This document shows positions 45,422 through 56,104 of a DNA stretch of 64,000 nt, in pieces (positions within the stretch are counted from its first letter, which is position 1; every line of letters starts with the position of its first letter). Under the pieces are notes generated by a model that was given only the letters and a program-made list of their open reading frames with translations, ran no database searches and was not told where the DNA came from. The translations under genes were made by a program, and so were the position numbers. The stretch covers positions 19,607 to 83,606 of the forward strand of contig NZ_VRKO01000013.1 in the NCBI RefSeq assembly GCF_012271765.1, read 5' to 3'. The stretch comes from Erwinia rhapontici (GTDB lineage: Bacteria; Pseudomonadota; Gammaproteobacteria; Enterobacterales; Enterobacteriaceae).

Positions 45422-46342
45422 ATGAATAACACCCTGGGTAACCAGTACGATAACTCGCTGGTTTCTAACGCCTTCGGTTTTATGCGTTTTCCGGTCAATT
45501 TTCAGCCTTACGACAGTGATGCCGAGTGGGTGATTACCGGTATTCCGTTTGATGCAGCCACCTCCGGTCGTCCGGGAAGCCGTCTTGGTCCAGGCGCTAT
45601 TCGTCAGATTTCCACCAATCTGGCCTGGGAAGGTTGCCGCTGGCCGTGGGAGTTCGACCTGCGTCAGCGCCTGAATGTGATTGACTGCGGTGATCTGGTT
45701 TACGCCTTCGGGGATTCTCAGGATCTGAGCGACAAATTGCAGGCACATGCGGAAAAGTTGCTGGCTAACGGCAAACGTATGCTGACGTTCGGCGGCGACC
45801 ATTACATCACGCTGCCACTGCTGCGCGCGCATGCCAAAACATTCGGTAAGATGGCGCTGGTCCATTTTGATGCGCACACCGACACCTATTCTAACGGCCC
45901 GACGTTTGACCACGGCACCATGTTCTATACGGCGCCGAAAGAAGGGCTGATCTCACCTGAGCATTCCGTACAGATTGGCATTCGTACCGAGTTTGATAAG
46001 TCTCTGGGCTTTAATGTGCTGGATGCTGCTCAGGTCAACGATCGCAGTGTGGATGATATTCTCGCGCAGGTGAAAGCGATTGTCGGCGATCTGCCCATCT
46101 ATCTGACGTTCGATATCGACTGCCTGGACCCGGCCCATGCCCCAGGCACCGGAACGCCGGTGATTGGCGGCCTGACCAGCGATAAGGCCAGCAAGCTGGT
46201 ACGCGGTTTACAGGGAATGAATATCGTTGGTATGGATCTGGTGGAAGTGGCACCGGGTTACGATCAGTCCGATATCACCGCACTGGCGGCTGCCAGCCTG
46301 GCGCTGGATATGCTGCACGTGCAGGCAGCGAATAAAGGGTAG
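45422..46342 (+). CDS. speB: Agmatinase
   Basis: 306 residues from ATG 45422 behind AAGGAG; in-frame codons from 45395 are not needed. Ureohydrolase Mn ligands in [20 protein letters not shown] and [14 protein letters not shown]. Converts agmatine to putrescine and urea. Confidence 0.97.
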   Translation: MNNTLGNQYDNSLVSNAFGFMRFPVNFQPYDSDAEWVITGIPFDAATSGRPGSRLGPGAIRQISTNLAWEGCRWPWEFDLRQRLNVIDCGDLVYAFGDSQDLSDKLQAHAEKLLANGKRMLTFGGDHYITLPLLRAHAKTFGKMALVHFDAHTDTYSNGPTFDHGTMFYTAPKEGLISPEHSVQIGIRTEFDKSLGFNVLDAAQVNDRSVDDILAQVKAIVGDLPIYLTFDIDCLDPAHAPGTGTPVIGGLTSDKASKLVRGLQGMNIVGMDLVEVAPGYDQSDITALAAASLALDMLHVQAANKG

Positions 46343-46355
46343 TTTCCTGTGAGAA

Positions 46356-46417
46356 GGGCTGACCGAAACAGACGGTCAGCCCCTGGGTTTGCCAGGGCGA
46401 TCTTTTTTCGGTCGCCC
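46356..46417. terminator. Twin-hairpin module between speB and loiP
   Basis: Hairpin 1 46356-46382: GGGCTGACC / GGTCAGCCC, loop GAAACAGAC. Hairpin 2 46395-46417: GGGCGATC / GGTCGCCC with loop TTTTTTC (one G-U pair). Convergent genes on either side. Same layout as after yggL and yggE. Confidence 0.75.
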
Positions 46418-46425
46418 CGTGTTGA

Positions 46426-47178
46426 TTATTTACCAGCCGCAATACGCTGTTTGATGTGGTCTGCGCGCGCCTGGGAAGCCGGGTGCGAATCAAACATGCT
46501 GCTTTCGTGAGTCCCTTCCATCTTCGCTAACTTCTCAAAGCTGGTCACCAGGCCCTGTGGGTTGATGTTGCGCTTTTTCAGCAGATCGAATGAGTAGTCA
46601 TCCGCCTGGGACTCCTGGCTCTGGGAGAACTGTGCATTCACCAGTTTCTCGCCCAGTGCACCTAGCTGAGACTGTGACAGCGATGCGGCAACGCCCCCCG
46701 CAGAAGCTGCGGCAGTACGTGCAGCAGTCGTGGCATAGGCCAACTGCATCGCTTTACGTGAGTGACCCAGCGCTACGTGGCCCATTTCATGGCCCAGCAC
46801 GCCTTCGACTTCGTTATCGGTCATCAGGTCCATCAGGCCGCTGTAAACGCGGATACAGCCATTGGCCATCGCCCAGGCGTTGACGTCTTTGGTCAGATAA
46901 ACTTTATAGTTTGCCGGGGTACCGTTGATATTGTCGCCCAGTGCCGCTGAGATTTTGCTCAGGCGTTTAGCATAAGTGCTGCTGGCAGGGGCGATCTGCG
47001 CTTCGCTGTCCATCTGCTGACAGGATTTATCGCTTAACTCTTTGACCTGTGCATCGCTCAGTGTGGCAGCCTGGTAGGCTTGTGCACCGGACTGCATCAG
47101 CGTGTTAGCATCAAAATTCTGACAGCCAGAGAGGGTCGTGGCCAGTGCCAGTGCAGCGAAAGAAATACGTTTCTTCAT
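46426..47178 (-). CDS. loiP: LoiP M48 metalloprotease lipoprotein
   Basis: 250 residues. Lipobox LSGC at residues 16-19, zinc site HEMGH in VEGVLGHEMGHVALGH, third ligand in SQESQADDYSFDLL. Outer-membrane lipoprotein protease active in low osmolarity. A terminator-like hairpin is present in its leader. Confidence 0.95.
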   Translation of the reverse strand: MKKRISFAALALATTLSGCQNFDANTLMQSGAQAYQAATLSDAQVKELSDKSCQQMDSEAQIAPASSTYAKRLSKISAALGDNINGTPANYKVYLTKDVNAWAMANGCIRVYSGLMDLMTDNEVEGVLGHEMGHVALGHSRKAMQLAYATTAARTAAASAGGVAASLSQSQLGALGEKLVNAQFSQSQESQADDYSFDLLKKRNINPQGLVTSFEKLAKMEGTHESSMFDSHPASQARADHIKQRIAAGK

Positions 47179-47232
47179 TCCAGTTCATCCATTTAGGTAA
47201 CAAGGTAGGAAAATCATTAAGTTGAAAAAAAA

Positions 47233-47254
47233 CGTCGGGAAAAAAAAGCCGACG
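47233..47254 (-). terminator. Terminator-like hairpin in the loiP leader
   Basis: CGTCGG / CCGACG with a T-rich loop, then eight T on the minus strand, about 55 bases upstream of the loiP start. Could attenuate loiP or end a short upstream transcript. Confidence 0.55.
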
Positions 47255-47465
47255 GAAGAGGTGTTATAGCGCGTGTAAAGGCGATTGCCTAGTCGCCATG
47301 CTCTCAAACTGCAACTTCTGTGATTATTTTTACATCCTGCGGCATGTACATGTTACCCGTATTTCATGTACATTGATGGTCGACTTTCCTTCGGCTTTGC
47401 CTGATAACTCATTCATTACAATAGGTTAAGGACGGCGAAGCGTTAAATCCGACCTGGAGTAGAAA

Positions 47466-49457
47466 ATGTCTTCTCGTAAAGAGCTTGCCAACGCCATTCG
47501 CGCATTAAGTATGGATGCGGTGCAAAAAGCCAAATCCGGCCACCCGGGTGCCCCAATGGGTATGGCCGATATCGCCGAAGTCCTGTGGCGTGACTTCCTG
47601 AATCACAACCCTACAAACCCTCTGTGGGCAGACCGCGACCGCTTCGTGCTGTCTAATGGTCACGGCTCTATGCTGATCTACAGCCTGTTGCACCTCAGCG
47701 GTTATGACCTGCCAATCGGTGAACTGGCTAACTTCCGTCAGCTGCACTCCAAAACCCCAGGCCACCCTGAATACGGCTATACCGCTGGTGTGGAAACCAC
47801 CACCGGTCCATTGGGCCAGGGTATTGCGAACGCAGTAGGTATGGCGATTGCTGAACGTACACTGTCAGCGCAGTTCAACCGTCCAGACCATGATGTGGTT
47901 GACCATAACACCTACGTGTTCCTGGGTGACGGCTGCATGATGGAAGGTATCTCCCACGAAGTGTGCTCACTGGCGGGAACACTGAAGTTGGGCAAACTGG
48001 TGGCGTTCTATGACGACAACGGTATCTCCATTGACGGCCACATCGAAGGCTGGTTCACCGATGATACGGCGAAACGCTTCGAGTCTTACGGCTGGCACGT
48101 TGTGCGTGGTGTCGATGGCCACGACGCTGACGCCATCAAGAAAGCGGTTGAAGAAGCGAAAGCGGTTAGCGATAAGCCTTCACTGCTGATGTGCAAAACG
48201 GTCATCGGTTTCGGTTCACCGAACAAAGCCGGTACGCATGATTCCCACGGCGCACCGCTGGGTGATGATGAAATTGCACTGACCCGTAAGCAGTTGGGCT
48301 GGAACCATGCGCCGTTTGAAATTCCTTCAGACATCTATGCGCAGTGGGATGCCAAAGAAGCTGGTCAGGCAAAAGAAGCGGCATGGAATGAGAAGTTTGC
48401 TGCCTATGCAAAAGCCTTCCCTGAACTGGCGGAAGAGTTCAAACGCCGTGTGAACAACGAGCTGCCAGCGAACTGGGCAACCGAGTCGCAGAAATTCGTT
48501 GAAGAGCTGCAGGCTAACCCGTCTAAAATCGCCAGCCGTAAAGCGTCACAGAATGCCATCGAAGCCTTTGGTAAACTGCTGCCGGAATACCTGGGCGGCT
48601 CCGCTGACCTGGCACCAAGCAACCTGACAATGTGGTCTGGTTCTAAGCCAATCAACGAAGATGCAGCGGGTAACTACATCCATTACGGTGTGCGCGAATT
48701 CGGTATGACCGCGATTGCCAATGGTATCACCCTGCACGGTGGTTTCCTGCCGTACACGGCAACCTTCCTGATGTTCGTTGAATATGCCCGTAATGCGGCG
48801 CGTATGGCGGCACTGATGAAGATTCGCCAGGTGATGGTCTACACCCATGACTCTATCGGTCTGGGCGAAGATGGCCCGACTCACCAGCCGGTTGAGCAGA
48901 TCGCCAGCCTGCGTGTTACACCGAACATGAGCCTGTGGCGTCCGTGTGACCAGGTTGAATCAGCGATCGCATGGAAATATGCGATTGAGCGTAACGATGG
49001 CCCGACGGCCCTGATCCTGTCACGTCAGAATCTGGCACAGCAGGACCGTACTGCGGAACAGCTGGCAAACGTAGCACGCGGTGCTTACGTGCTGAAGGAC
49101 TGCGCAGGTACACCTGAAGTTATCCTGATTGCAACCGGTTCAGAAGTTGAGCTGGCAGTAGGCGCGTATGACAAGCTGACGGCTGAAGGCCGCAAGGTGC
49201 GCGTTGTGTCTATGCCGTCTACCGATGCTTTCGACAAGCAGGATGCTGCCTACCGTGAAGCCGTGCTGCCGAAAGCAGTCAGCGCCCGCGTGGCGATTGA
49301 AGCTGGTATCGCAGATTACTGGTTCAAATACGTTGGTCTGAACGGCGCTATCGTCGGTATGACCAGCTTCGGTGAGTCAGCGCCCGCTGAGAAGCTGTTC
49401 GAACTGTTTGGCTTCACCGTGGATAACGTTGTCGCTAAAGCAAAAGGCCTGCTGTAA
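47466..49457 (+). CDS. tktA: Transketolase
   Basis: 663 residues, E. coli length. ThDP-binding [20 protein letters not shown] with the ThDP motif, substrate histidines in [10 protein letters not shown] and [25 protein letters not shown]. Pentose-phosphate pathway. Possible promoters lie in the 287-base gap to loiP; not resolved by eye. Confidence 0.98.
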   Translation: MSSRKELANAIRALSMDAVQKAKSGHPGAPMGMADIAEVLWRDFLNHNPTNPLWADRDRFVLSNGHGSMLIYSLLHLSGYDLPIGELANFRQLHSKTPGHPEYGYTAGVETTTGPLGQGIANAVGMAIAERTLSAQFNRPDHDVVDHNTYVFLGDGCMMEGISHEVCSLAGTLKLGKLVAFYDDNGISIDGHIEGWFTDDTAKRFESYGWHVVRGVDGHDADAIKKAVEEAKAVSDKPSLLMCKTVIGFGSPNKAGTHDSHGAPLGDDEIALTRKQLGWNHAPFEIPSDIYAQWDAKEAGQAKEAAWNEKFAAYAKAFPELAEEFKRRVNNELPANWATESQKFVEELQANPSKIASRKASQNAIEAFGKLLPEYLGGSADLAPSNLTMWSGSKPINEDAAGNYIHYGVREFGMTAIANGITLHGGFLPYTATFLMFVEYARNAARMAALMKIRQVMVYTHDSIGLGEDGPTHQPVEQIASLRVTPNMSLWRPCDQVESAIAWKYAIERNDGPTALILSRQNLAQQDRTAEQLANVARGAYVLKDCAGTPEVILIATGSEVELAVGAYDKLTAEGRKVRVVSMPSTDAFDKQDAAYREAVLPKAVSARVAIEAGIADYWFKYVGLNGAIVGMTSFGESAPAEKLFELFGFTVDNVVAKAKGLL

Positions 49458-49462
49458 TAAGG

Positions 49463-49664
49463 TAGCGGGTGAGGCATGACTCACCGCTATGAGGGCCGGG
49501 CGTGCCCGGCCCCTACGCAGTTTACCTTGAGGGTCGGGTATGCCTCATCCTTACACAGTTCTCCGTAGGGGGCGGGCATGCCCGGCCCCTACGCAGTTTA
49601 CCTTGAGGGTCGGGTATGCCTCATCCTTATACAGTTCCCCGTAGGGGTCGGGCATGCCCGACCC
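49463..49664. repeat. REP-like array with 76-bp direct repeats after tktA
   Basis: Five REP-like palindromes (first GGTGAGGCATGACTCACC at 49468; last GGGTCGGGCATGCCCGACCC near 49645). A block starting GGCCCCTACGCAGTTTACC repeats 76 bases apart (49508 and 49584), each with a palindrome pair. Occupies half of the 455-base tktA-epd gap. Confidence 0.85.
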
Positions 49665-49769
49665 TTCTTTATCCCGCCAGAAAAAATTCCAAATTTGTGA
49701 CGTAGATCGAAAGTTACGCTCCACAATTGATCCGAATCATTCCTATTATTCCTTACTTCTATTATTCTA

Positions 49770-49785
49770 GCTGAAGCGTTTCAGT
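49770..49785 (+). promoter_or_regulatory. Cra (FruR) site of epd-pgk-fbaA
   Basis: GCTGAAGCGTTTCAGT, close to the Cra consensus GCTGAAWCGWTTCAGC, 128 bases before epd. E. coli epd is a Cra target. TTTGTGACGTAGATCG at about 49694 may be a weak CRP half-site. Confidence 0.7.
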
Positions 49786-49912
49786 ACTATGTCGCACAAG
49801 GATCACCATTCAGACTGAGCCTTGTTATGATGCAAGAATATCCTGTACAAATCGCGGTGGCTGGCTCAGGCTAATCCTCCGATTTCATCGTGAATTCTGA
49901 AGCAGGAGTGAT

Positions 49913-50932
49913 ATGACGGTTCGCATTGCCATTAACGGATTTGGTCGTATAGGGCGCAACGTGTTGCGTGCACTGTATGAAACCGGCCGCCGTGCTGAGA
50001 TTACGGTGGTTGCCATCAATGAGCTGGCAGAGGCCGCCGGAATGGCGCATCTGTTAAAGTATGACACCAGCCATGGGCGCTTCGCCTGGGATGTGCGTCA
50101 GGAGCGCGAACTGCTCTCCGTTGGCGATGACACGATCCGTTTGCTGCACCATACTGATATTGCGGCGCTGCCGTGGCGCGATCTGAATGTGGATATCGTG
50201 CTGGACTGTACCGGGGTTTATGGCAGTCGTGCAGATGGCGAAGCCCATTTGCAGGCGGGGGCCAAAAAGGTCCTGTTCTCACACCCTGGTGGTAACGATC
50301 TTGATGCCACAGTGGTCTTTGGCGTGAATGAAAAAGATCTGCTGCCTGAGCATTTGCTGGTGTCGAACGCCTCCTGCACCACGAATTGCATCATCCCTAT
50401 TATCAAGCTGTTGGATGATGCGTGGGGTATTGAGTCGGGTACGGTGACAACCATCCATTCTGCCATGCATGACCAGCAGGTGATTGATGCTTATCACCCG
50501 GATTTACGCCGTACACGTGCGGCCAGTCAGTCGATTATTCCTGTCGACACTCGCCTGGCTGCCGGGATTACGCGTTTCTTCCCAAAATTTAACGATCGTT
50601 TTGAAGCGATTGCTGTGCGTGTTCCCACCATCAACGTGACGGCCATTGACCTCAGCGTCAGTGTGCGGGATCCCGTCAGCGCCTGCGAGGTTAACGCCCT
50701 GCTGCAAAGTGCGTCAGAAGGGGCATTTAGTGGTATAGTTGACTACACGGAATTGCCGTTAGTCTCCATTGATTTTAACCATGATCCGCACAGTGCTATT
50801 GTCGACGGCACCCAAACGCGGGTCAGTGGTCAGCACCTTATCAAGACGTTAGTCTGGTGCGATAACGAATGGGGCTTCGCTAATCGTATGATCGATACGA
50901 CGTTAGCGATGGCCGCCAGCGGTTTCAGGTAA
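49913..50932 (+). CDS. epd: Erythrose-4-phosphate dehydrogenase
   Basis: 339 residues, GAPDH family. NAD motif [15 protein letters not shown], active-site Cys in [12 protein letters not shown]; full-length match to Epd, which oxidises erythrose 4-phosphate for vitamin B6 synthesis. First gene of the epd-pgk-fbaA cluster. AGGAG upstream. Confidence 0.97.
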   Translation: MTVRIAINGFGRIGRNVLRALYETGRRAEITVVAINELAEAAGMAHLLKYDTSHGRFAWDVRQERELLSVGDDTIRLLHHTDIAALPWRDLNVDIVLDCTGVYGSRADGEAHLQAGAKKVLFSHPGGNDLDATVVFGVNEKDLLPEHLLVSNASCTTNCIIPIIKLLDDAWGIESGTVTTIHSAMHDQQVIDAYHPDLRRTRAASQSIIPVDTRLAAGITRFFPKFNDRFEAIAVRVPTINVTAIDLSVSVRDPVSACEVNALLQSASEGAFSGIVDYTELPLVSIDFNHDPHSAIVDGTQTRVSGQHLIKTLVWCDNEWGFANRMIDTTLAMAASGFR

Positions 50933-50981
50933 GGCGCGTACAGCGTCTGTAAAACTTTGAGAATCAACGAGAGGGTTCACC

Positions 50982-52148
50982 ATGTCTGTAATTAAGATGA
51001 CCGATCTGGATCTGGCTGGTAAACGTGTTCTGATCCGTGCGGATCTGAACGTGCCAGTAAAAGAAGGGAAAGTGACGTCTGATGCACGTATTCGCGCTTC
51101 TCTGCCGACCATTGAGGCGGCACTGAAGCAAGGCGCAAAAGTGATGGTCACCTCGCACTTGGGTCGCCCGACCGAAGGTGAATACAACGAAGAGTTTTCT
51201 CTGCTGCCGGTAGTGAACTACCTGAAAGACAAGTTGGGTGCAGATAACGTTTCCCTGGCAAAAGATTACCTGGACGGTGTTGAACTGACCGCGGGTAAAC
51301 TGGTTGTTCTGGAAAACGTGCGCTTTAACAAAGGCGAGAAAAAAGACGACGAAACCCTCTCTAAAAAATATGCTGCCCTGTGCGACATCTTCGTGATGGA
51401 TGCTTTCGGTACTGCTCACCGTGCTCAGGCGTCTACCCATGGCGTGGGCAAATTTGCACCAATCGCCTGTGCGGGTCCGCTGCTGTCAGGTGAACTGGAA
51501 GCGCTGGGCAAAGCCCTGAAAACCCCGGCACGCCCAATGGTTGCCGTGGTTGGTGGTTCTAAAGTGTCTACCAAATTCGATGTGCTTAACTCGCTGGTGA
51601 ACATTGCAGACACCGTGATTGTGGGTGGGGGTATCGCGAACACCTTCGTGGCTATCGACAACAACGTGGGTAAATCTCTGTACGAACCTGATTTCGTGGC
51701 TGCCGCTAAGAAACTGCGCGACGAATACAAAATTCCGGTGCCAACTGACTCTCGCGTAGGCACGGAATTCTCTGAAACTGCACCTTCTACCGTGAAGAAA
51801 GTGTCTGAAGTTCAGGACAACGAAGAGATCATGGACTTTGGTGACGAAACCGCACTGGCAATGGCTAAGTTGTTGAAAGAAGCCAAAACTATTCTGTGGA
51901 ACGGCCCGGTAGGCGTGTTCGAATTCCCGAACTTCCGCAAAGGCACCGAAATTATCGCGAACGCGATTGCAGACAGTGACGCATTCTCCATTGCCGGCGG
52001 CGGTGATACGCTGGCCGCTATCGACCTGTTTGGTATCGAAGATAAAATCTCTTATATCTCTACCGGTGGCGGTGCATTCCTTGAGTTCGTGGAAGGCAAA
52101 ACCTTACCTGCGGTTGCCATGCTTGAAGAGCGTGCAAAGCAGAAGTAA
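50982..52148 (+). CDS. pgk: Phosphoglycerate kinase
   Basis: 388 residues, 49 bases after epd. Substrate motif [20 protein letters not shown] region, [38 protein letters not shown]. Reversible ATP-forming step of glycolysis. Confidence 0.98.
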   Translation: MSVIKMTDLDLAGKRVLIRADLNVPVKEGKVTSDARIRASLPTIEAALKQGAKVMVTSHLGRPTEGEYNEEFSLLPVVNYLKDKLGADNVSLAKDYLDGVELTAGKLVVLENVRFNKGEKKDDETLSKKYAALCDIFVMDAFGTAHRAQASTHGVGKFAPIACAGPLLSGELEALGKALKTPARPMVAVVGGSKVSTKFDVLNSLVNIADTVIVGGGIANTFVAIDNNVGKSLYEPDFVAAAKKLRDEYKIPVPTDSRVGTEFSETAPSTVKKVSEVQDNEEIMDFGDETALAMAKLLKEAKTILWNGPVGVFEFPNFRKGTEIIANAIADSDAFSIAGGGDTLAAIDLFGIEDKISYISTGGGAFLEFVEGKTLPAVAMLEERAKQK

Positions 52149-52160
52149 TTAAACCTCAGA

Positions 52161-52180
52161 GCGGGGTATAAGTACCCCGC
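52161..52180 (+). other. Hairpin between pgk and fbaA
   Basis: GCGGGGTA / TACCCCGC, 4-base loop, without a T run. Likely an RNA-processing or mRNA-stability element between two highly expressed genes. Confidence 0.6.
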
Positions 52181-52228
52181 ATGAGAACTGAATCCTTTAA
52201 TACGACCGAAGAAACAGGACAAGCTAAC

Positions 52229-53308
52229 ATGTCTAAAATTTTTGATTTCGTAAAACCAGGCGTTGTCACCGGTGACGACGTGCAGAAGATCTTCCAGGTA
52301 GCGAAAGAGAACAAATTCGCTCTGCCAGCAGTTAACTGCGTGGGCACTGACTCCATCAACGCCGTTCTGGAAACCGCAGCGAAAGTTAAAGCGCCGGTTA
52401 TCATTCAGTTCTCCAACGGTGGTGCAGGTTTCATCGCGGGTAAAGGCCTGAAATCTGACAAGCCACAGGCTGCGGCTATTTTTGGTGCCATCTCTGGCGC
52501 ACATCACGTTCACCTGATGGCTGAACACTATGGCGTGCCTGTTATTCTGCACACTGACCACTGCGCTAAGAAACTGCTGCCGTGGATCGACGGTCTGCTG
52601 GATGCGGGTGAAGAGCACTTCGCTAAAACCGGTAAGCCACTGTTCTCTTCTCACATGATCGACCTGTCTGAAGAGTCTCTGGAAGAGAACATCGAGATTT
52701 CCAGCAAATACCTGGCGCGCATGGCGAAAATCGACATGACCCTGGAAATTGAACTGGGCTGCACCGGTGGCGAAGAAGACGGCGTGGACAACAGTCACAT
52801 GGACGCTTCTGCTCTGTACACTCAGCCAGAAGACGTGGATTACGCTTACACCAAGCTGAACGCTATCAGCCCGCGTTTCACTATCGCTGCTTCATTCGGT
52901 AACGTGCACGGCGTGTACAAGCCAGGCAACGTGAAACTGACCCCGACCATCCTGCGTGATTCTCAGAAATACGTCAGCGAAAAACACGGCCTGCCAGTGA
53001 ACTCACTGGACTTCGTGTTCCACGGTGGTTCCGGTTCATCAGCGGCTGAGATCGAAGAATCTATCGGTTACGGCGTGATCAAAATGAACATTGATACCGA
53101 TACCCAGTGGGCAACATGGGACGGTATCCTGCAGTACTACAAAAAGAACGAAGGCTATCTGCAGGCGCAGTTGGGTAACCCGGAAGGCGCTGATAAGCCG
53201 AACAAGAAATACTACGACCCACGTGTATGGCTGCGCTCTTCACAGGCTTCCATGATCGTGCGCCTGGAGCAGGCATTCAAAGAGCTGAACGCAGTCGACG
53301 TACTGTAA
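52229..53308 (+). CDS. fbaA: Fructose-bisphosphate aldolase, class II
   Basis: 359 residues from ATG 52229 (AGGA upstream; MSKIFDFVKPGVV as E. coli). Zinc/catalytic HTDHCAKK near 107-114, LGCTGGEEDGVD, FHGGSGSS, KMNIDTDTQWA. Highly codon-biased. Longer in-frame start at 52181 is not credible. Confidence 0.98.
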   Translation: MSKIFDFVKPGVVTGDDVQKIFQVAKENKFALPAVNCVGTDSINAVLETAAKVKAPVIIQFSNGGAGFIAGKGLKSDKPQAAAIFGAISGAHHVHLMAEHYGVPVILHTDHCAKKLLPWIDGLLDAGEEHFAKTGKPLFSSHMIDLSEESLEENIEISSKYLARMAKIDMTLEIELGCTGGEEDGVDNSHMDASALYTQPEDVDYAYTKLNAISPRFTIAASFGNVHGVYKPGNVKLTPTILRDSQKYVSEKHGLPVNSLDFVFHGGSGSSAAEIEESIGYGVIKMNIDTDTQWATWDGILQYYKKNEGYLQAQLGNPEGADKPNKKYYDPRVWLRSSQASMIVRLEQAFKELNAVDVL

Positions 53309-53324
53309 GTTCCCGCTCTGTTTA

Positions 53325-53350
53325 AAAAAGGCCCTGAGGGGCCTTTTTTT
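53325..53350 (+). terminator. fbaA intrinsic terminator
   Basis: AAAGGCCC-type stem / GGGGCCTTT with TGA loop, then seven T. Ends the epd-pgk-fbaA operon. Confidence 0.93.
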
Positions 53351-53492
53351 ATGCATTCAGTTCTGAATTGCCAAGTAATTTCGCCGCTTATTTGGCACAA
53401 CCCCCTTTTCTTGTTTACCCTTAACCCCATCGGCTGCTGGTTAAACGGCAGATATTCGAATGCCCATTTTGGGCCTGAAAAAGGACAGGGGA

Positions 53493-54368
53493 ATGGATGA
53501 TTTAAATGTGGTAAACGGCATCAATAATGCGGGTGGCTGGCTGGTGCGTAACCAGGCGCTGTTGTTGAGCTATGCGGTCAATATCGTTGCGGCCATTGCG
53601 ATTATCATTATCGGTATGATTGCTGCCCGATTTATTTCCGGGACGGTGAATAAGCTGCTGGTAGCACGAAAAATTGACCCTACCGTCGCTGACTTCCTGT
53701 CCGGGTTAGTGCGCTACGGCATCATTGCCTTTACGCTGATTGCAGCGATGGGACGAGTAGGCGTGCAGACAGCCTCGGTGATTGCTGCACTGGCAGCCGC
53801 AGGCTTTGCGTTTGCACTGGCTCTGCAAGGTTCGCTCTCGAACCTGGCCGCGGGTGTACTGCTGGTCACCTTCCGTCCGTTCCGCGCGGGAGAGTTTGTT
53901 GATCTGGGCGGTGTGATGGGAACAGTGCTTAATGTACAGATCTTCTCGACCACATTACGCAGTGCTGACGGTAAAATTGTTGTGGTGCCAAACGGCAAAA
54001 TCATTGCGGGGAATATCATTAACTTCTCCCGCGAGCCAGAACGCCGCAATGAATTTATTATTGGCGTCGCCTACGATGCTGATATCGATGAAGTGCTGAC
54101 ACTGCTGCGCGGCGTGGTGGATGCCGAGCCTCGCGTTCTGCAGGAGCGCGGTGTGCAGATTGGCCTGAACGAGCTGGCCGCCTCTTCGGTTAATGTGGTG
54201 ATTCGCTGCTGGAGCAAAGCGGGTGACTTACAGGATGTCTACTGGGACCTGATGAGAAACTTCAAACGTACGCTGGATGCCAACAACATCGGTATTCCTT
54301 ACCCGCAGATGGATGTTCATCTGCACCAGGTCAAAGCGCCAGAAGCAGAAGTGGCGAAAGCGGAATAA
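53493..54368 (+). CDS. mscS: Small-conductance mechanosensitive channel
   Basis: 291 residues from ATG 53493 ([20 protein letters not shown] upstream). Three N-terminal membrane helices with the pore-lining TM3 ([26 protein letters not shown] split), then the beta and alpha-beta cytoplasmic vestibule domains ([16 protein letters not shown]). Inner-membrane channel opening under membrane tension. Longer start 53460 has no support. Confidence 0.95.
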   Translation: MDDLNVVNGINNAGGWLVRNQALLLSYAVNIVAAIAIIIIGMIAARFISGTVNKLLVARKIDPTVADFLSGLVRYGIIAFTLIAAMGRVGVQTASVIAALAAAGFAFALALQGSLSNLAAGVLLVTFRPFRAGEFVDLGGVMGTVLNVQIFSTTLRSADGKIVVVPNGKIIAGNIINFSREPERRNEFIIGVAYDADIDEVLTLLRGVVDAEPRVLQERGVQIGLNELAASSVNVVIRCWSKAGDLQDVYWDLMRNFKRTLDANNIGIPYPQMDVHLHQVKAPEAEVAKAE

Positions 54369-54375
54369 TCCTGTC

Positions 54376-54402
54376 AGGGCCGGCCATTTTCCGGTCGGCC
54401 CT
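54376..54402 (+). terminator. mscS terminator
   Basis: AGGGCCGGCC / GGTCGGCCCT, one G-U pair, 7-base loop, then TATCTTAC. Confidence 0.7.
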
Positions 54403-54521
54403 TATCTTACTTTGCCCCTCTCAGTATTAGCCTTTCTTATTAACCATTAAATCTTTCAATTTCCCCTAATGATATTGCAGCTATACACTTGCCGAAAATC
54501 TTGACTGGTGAGGCGATTGTG

Positions 54522-55142
54522 ATGTTATCCGTTTATTTTCAGGGGGTTGCTATGGGCGCAGCGCTTATTCTTCCGCTTGGCCCGCAGAATGCCTTTGTGA
54601 TGAATCAGGGCGTGCGCCGCCAGTATCATCTGATGACCGCTGCACTCTGTACGCTGAGTGATATTGTGCTGATCTGTGGCGGAATATTTGGTGGTAGCGC
54701 ATTGCTTAACCAATCCGAGCTGCTACTCAATCTGGTAACGTGGGGCGGAGTGGCTTTCCTGCTGTGGTATGGCTGGGGCTCGCTGAGAACAGCGTTCAGT
54801 GGCGATATCAACCTGGCGTCTGCCGCTGTTTTAAAGCAGGGACGCTGGCGCATTGTCGCGACCATGATGGCGGTGACCTGGCTCAATCCGCACGTCTACC
54901 TGGATACCTTTGTGGTGTTGGGCAGTCTGGGCGGGCAGCTACCGGATGAAGCGCGCCGCTGGTTTGCTTTAGGCTCCGCCAGCGCCTCAGTACTGTGGTT
55001 CTTCGGCCTCGCGCTGCTAGCCGCCTGGCTGGCACCGCTGCTGAACACCACGCGTGCCCAGCGCATTATCAATCTGCTTGTGGGGTTGGTGATGTGGTCA
55101 ATTGCGCTGAAACTGGCGCTACAGGCGCTCGGGATAGCGTAG
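54522..55142 (+). CDS. argO: Arginine exporter ArgO (LysE family)
   Basis: 206 residues from ATG 54522 ([20 protein letters not shown]). Six hydrophobic segments, [27 protein letters not shown]. Inner-membrane exporter of arginine (and canavanine). In E. coli activated by ArgP, whose gene is close by (56105). Confidence 0.95.
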   Translation: MLSVYFQGVAMGAALILPLGPQNAFVMNQGVRRQYHLMTAALCTLSDIVLICGGIFGGSALLNQSELLLNLVTWGGVAFLLWYGWGSLRTAFSGDINLASAAVLKQGRWRIVATMMAVTWLNPHVYLDTFVVLGSLGGQLPDEARRWFALGSASASVLWFFGLALLAAWLAPLLNTTRAQRIINLLVGLVMWSIALKLALQALGIA

Positions 55143-55291
55143 CGGGAACTCACTATCAGAATCGATGTCATAGTGTGATGCGCTAATGTGCCCTAAAATA
55201 TGTTGTACCGCCGCATTTTGACGGAATAATTCGCTATCGACTGACCGATGGCGCTATCGATAAGATAATGACAGACCCCATGGAGGAAGCA

Positions 55292-56017
55292 GTGAAGCTA
55301 ACGAAACTGGCCCTGGCCGCAATGATTGGATTGGGTACTTTACCCTTAGCAGTGCAGGCTGATGAATTACCCAATGGCCCGCACGTGGTGACCTCCGGGC
55401 AGTCGAGCGTTGATGCCACGCCGGATATCGCAACACTGGCTATCGAGGTGAGTGTTTCTGCTAAAGATGCCGGTGAAGCGAAAAAACAGGCAGACAGTCG
55501 TGTTCAGCAATATTTTGATTTTCTGAATAAAAACAGCATAGAGAAGAAAGATATCAACGCTGCCAACCTGCGTACTCAACCGGAATATGACTATCTGAAA
55601 GACGGTAAATCGGTGCTGAAAGGCTACCGTGCTGTGCGTCAGGTTCAGGTCACGCTGCGTCAGCTGGATAAGTTGAATGAACTGCTCGATGGCGCACTGA
55701 AGTCAGGCCTGAACGAAATTCGTTCGGTTGAACTGGGTGTGGCAAACCCTGAAGAGTACAAAGCGAAAGCGCGCAAAGCTGCTATTGATGATGCAACAAA
55801 GCAGGCGGGCGATCTGGCACAGGGCTTCGGTACGAAGCTGGGCCCGGTTTACAGCATTCGTTATCACGTGGCTAACTATCAGCCAATGCCGATGGCACGG
55901 ATGTACAAAGCCGCTGATGCTGCGCCAATGACCTCTGCCGCCCAGACCTATGAGCAGCAGAGTATCCATTTCGACGACCAGGTTGACGTGGTATTTGAAT
56001 TGCAGCGTAACCCTTAA
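55292..56017 (+). CDS. yggE: YggE periplasmic SIMPL-domain protein
   Basis: 241 residues from GTG 55292, chosen because GGAGG lies five bases before it; an ATG 24 bases upstream (55268) lies before the ribosome site. Signal peptide up to VQA^DELPNG, SIMPL domain (SVDATPDIATLAIEV, NLRTQPEYDY, VTLRQLDKLNELLD, ARKAAIDDATKQA). Oxidative-stress-related, function unclear. Confidence 0.93.
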   Translation: MKLTKLALAAMIGLGTLPLAVQADELPNGPHVVTSGQSSVDATPDIATLAIEVSVSAKDAGEAKKQADSRVQQYFDFLNKNSIEKKDINAANLRTQPEYDYLKDGKSVLKGYRAVRQVQVTLRQLDKLNELLDGALKSGLNEIRSVELGVANPEEYKAKARKAAIDDATKQAGDLAQGFGTKLGPVYSIRYHVANYQPMPMARMYKAADAAPMTSAAQTYEQQSIHFDDQVDVVFELQRNP

Positions 56018-56022
56018 TCCAG

Positions 56023-56096
56023 GCAGTCTGACCGCAACAGAAGGCCAGCCTCTACGCAGAATGTCGTAGGGGCTGGCCTTTTTTCTGGCCGCCCCC
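56023..56096. terminator. Twin-hairpin module between yggE and argP
   Basis: Contains AGTCTGACCGCAACAGAAGG then CCAGCC, followed by GGGGCTGGCC-TTTTTTC-TGGCCGCCCC. The first hairpin is degraded, the second strong. Third member of the module family (see 30332 and 46356). Between convergent genes. Confidence 0.65.
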
Positions 56097-56104
56097 TGGC
56101 CGGG

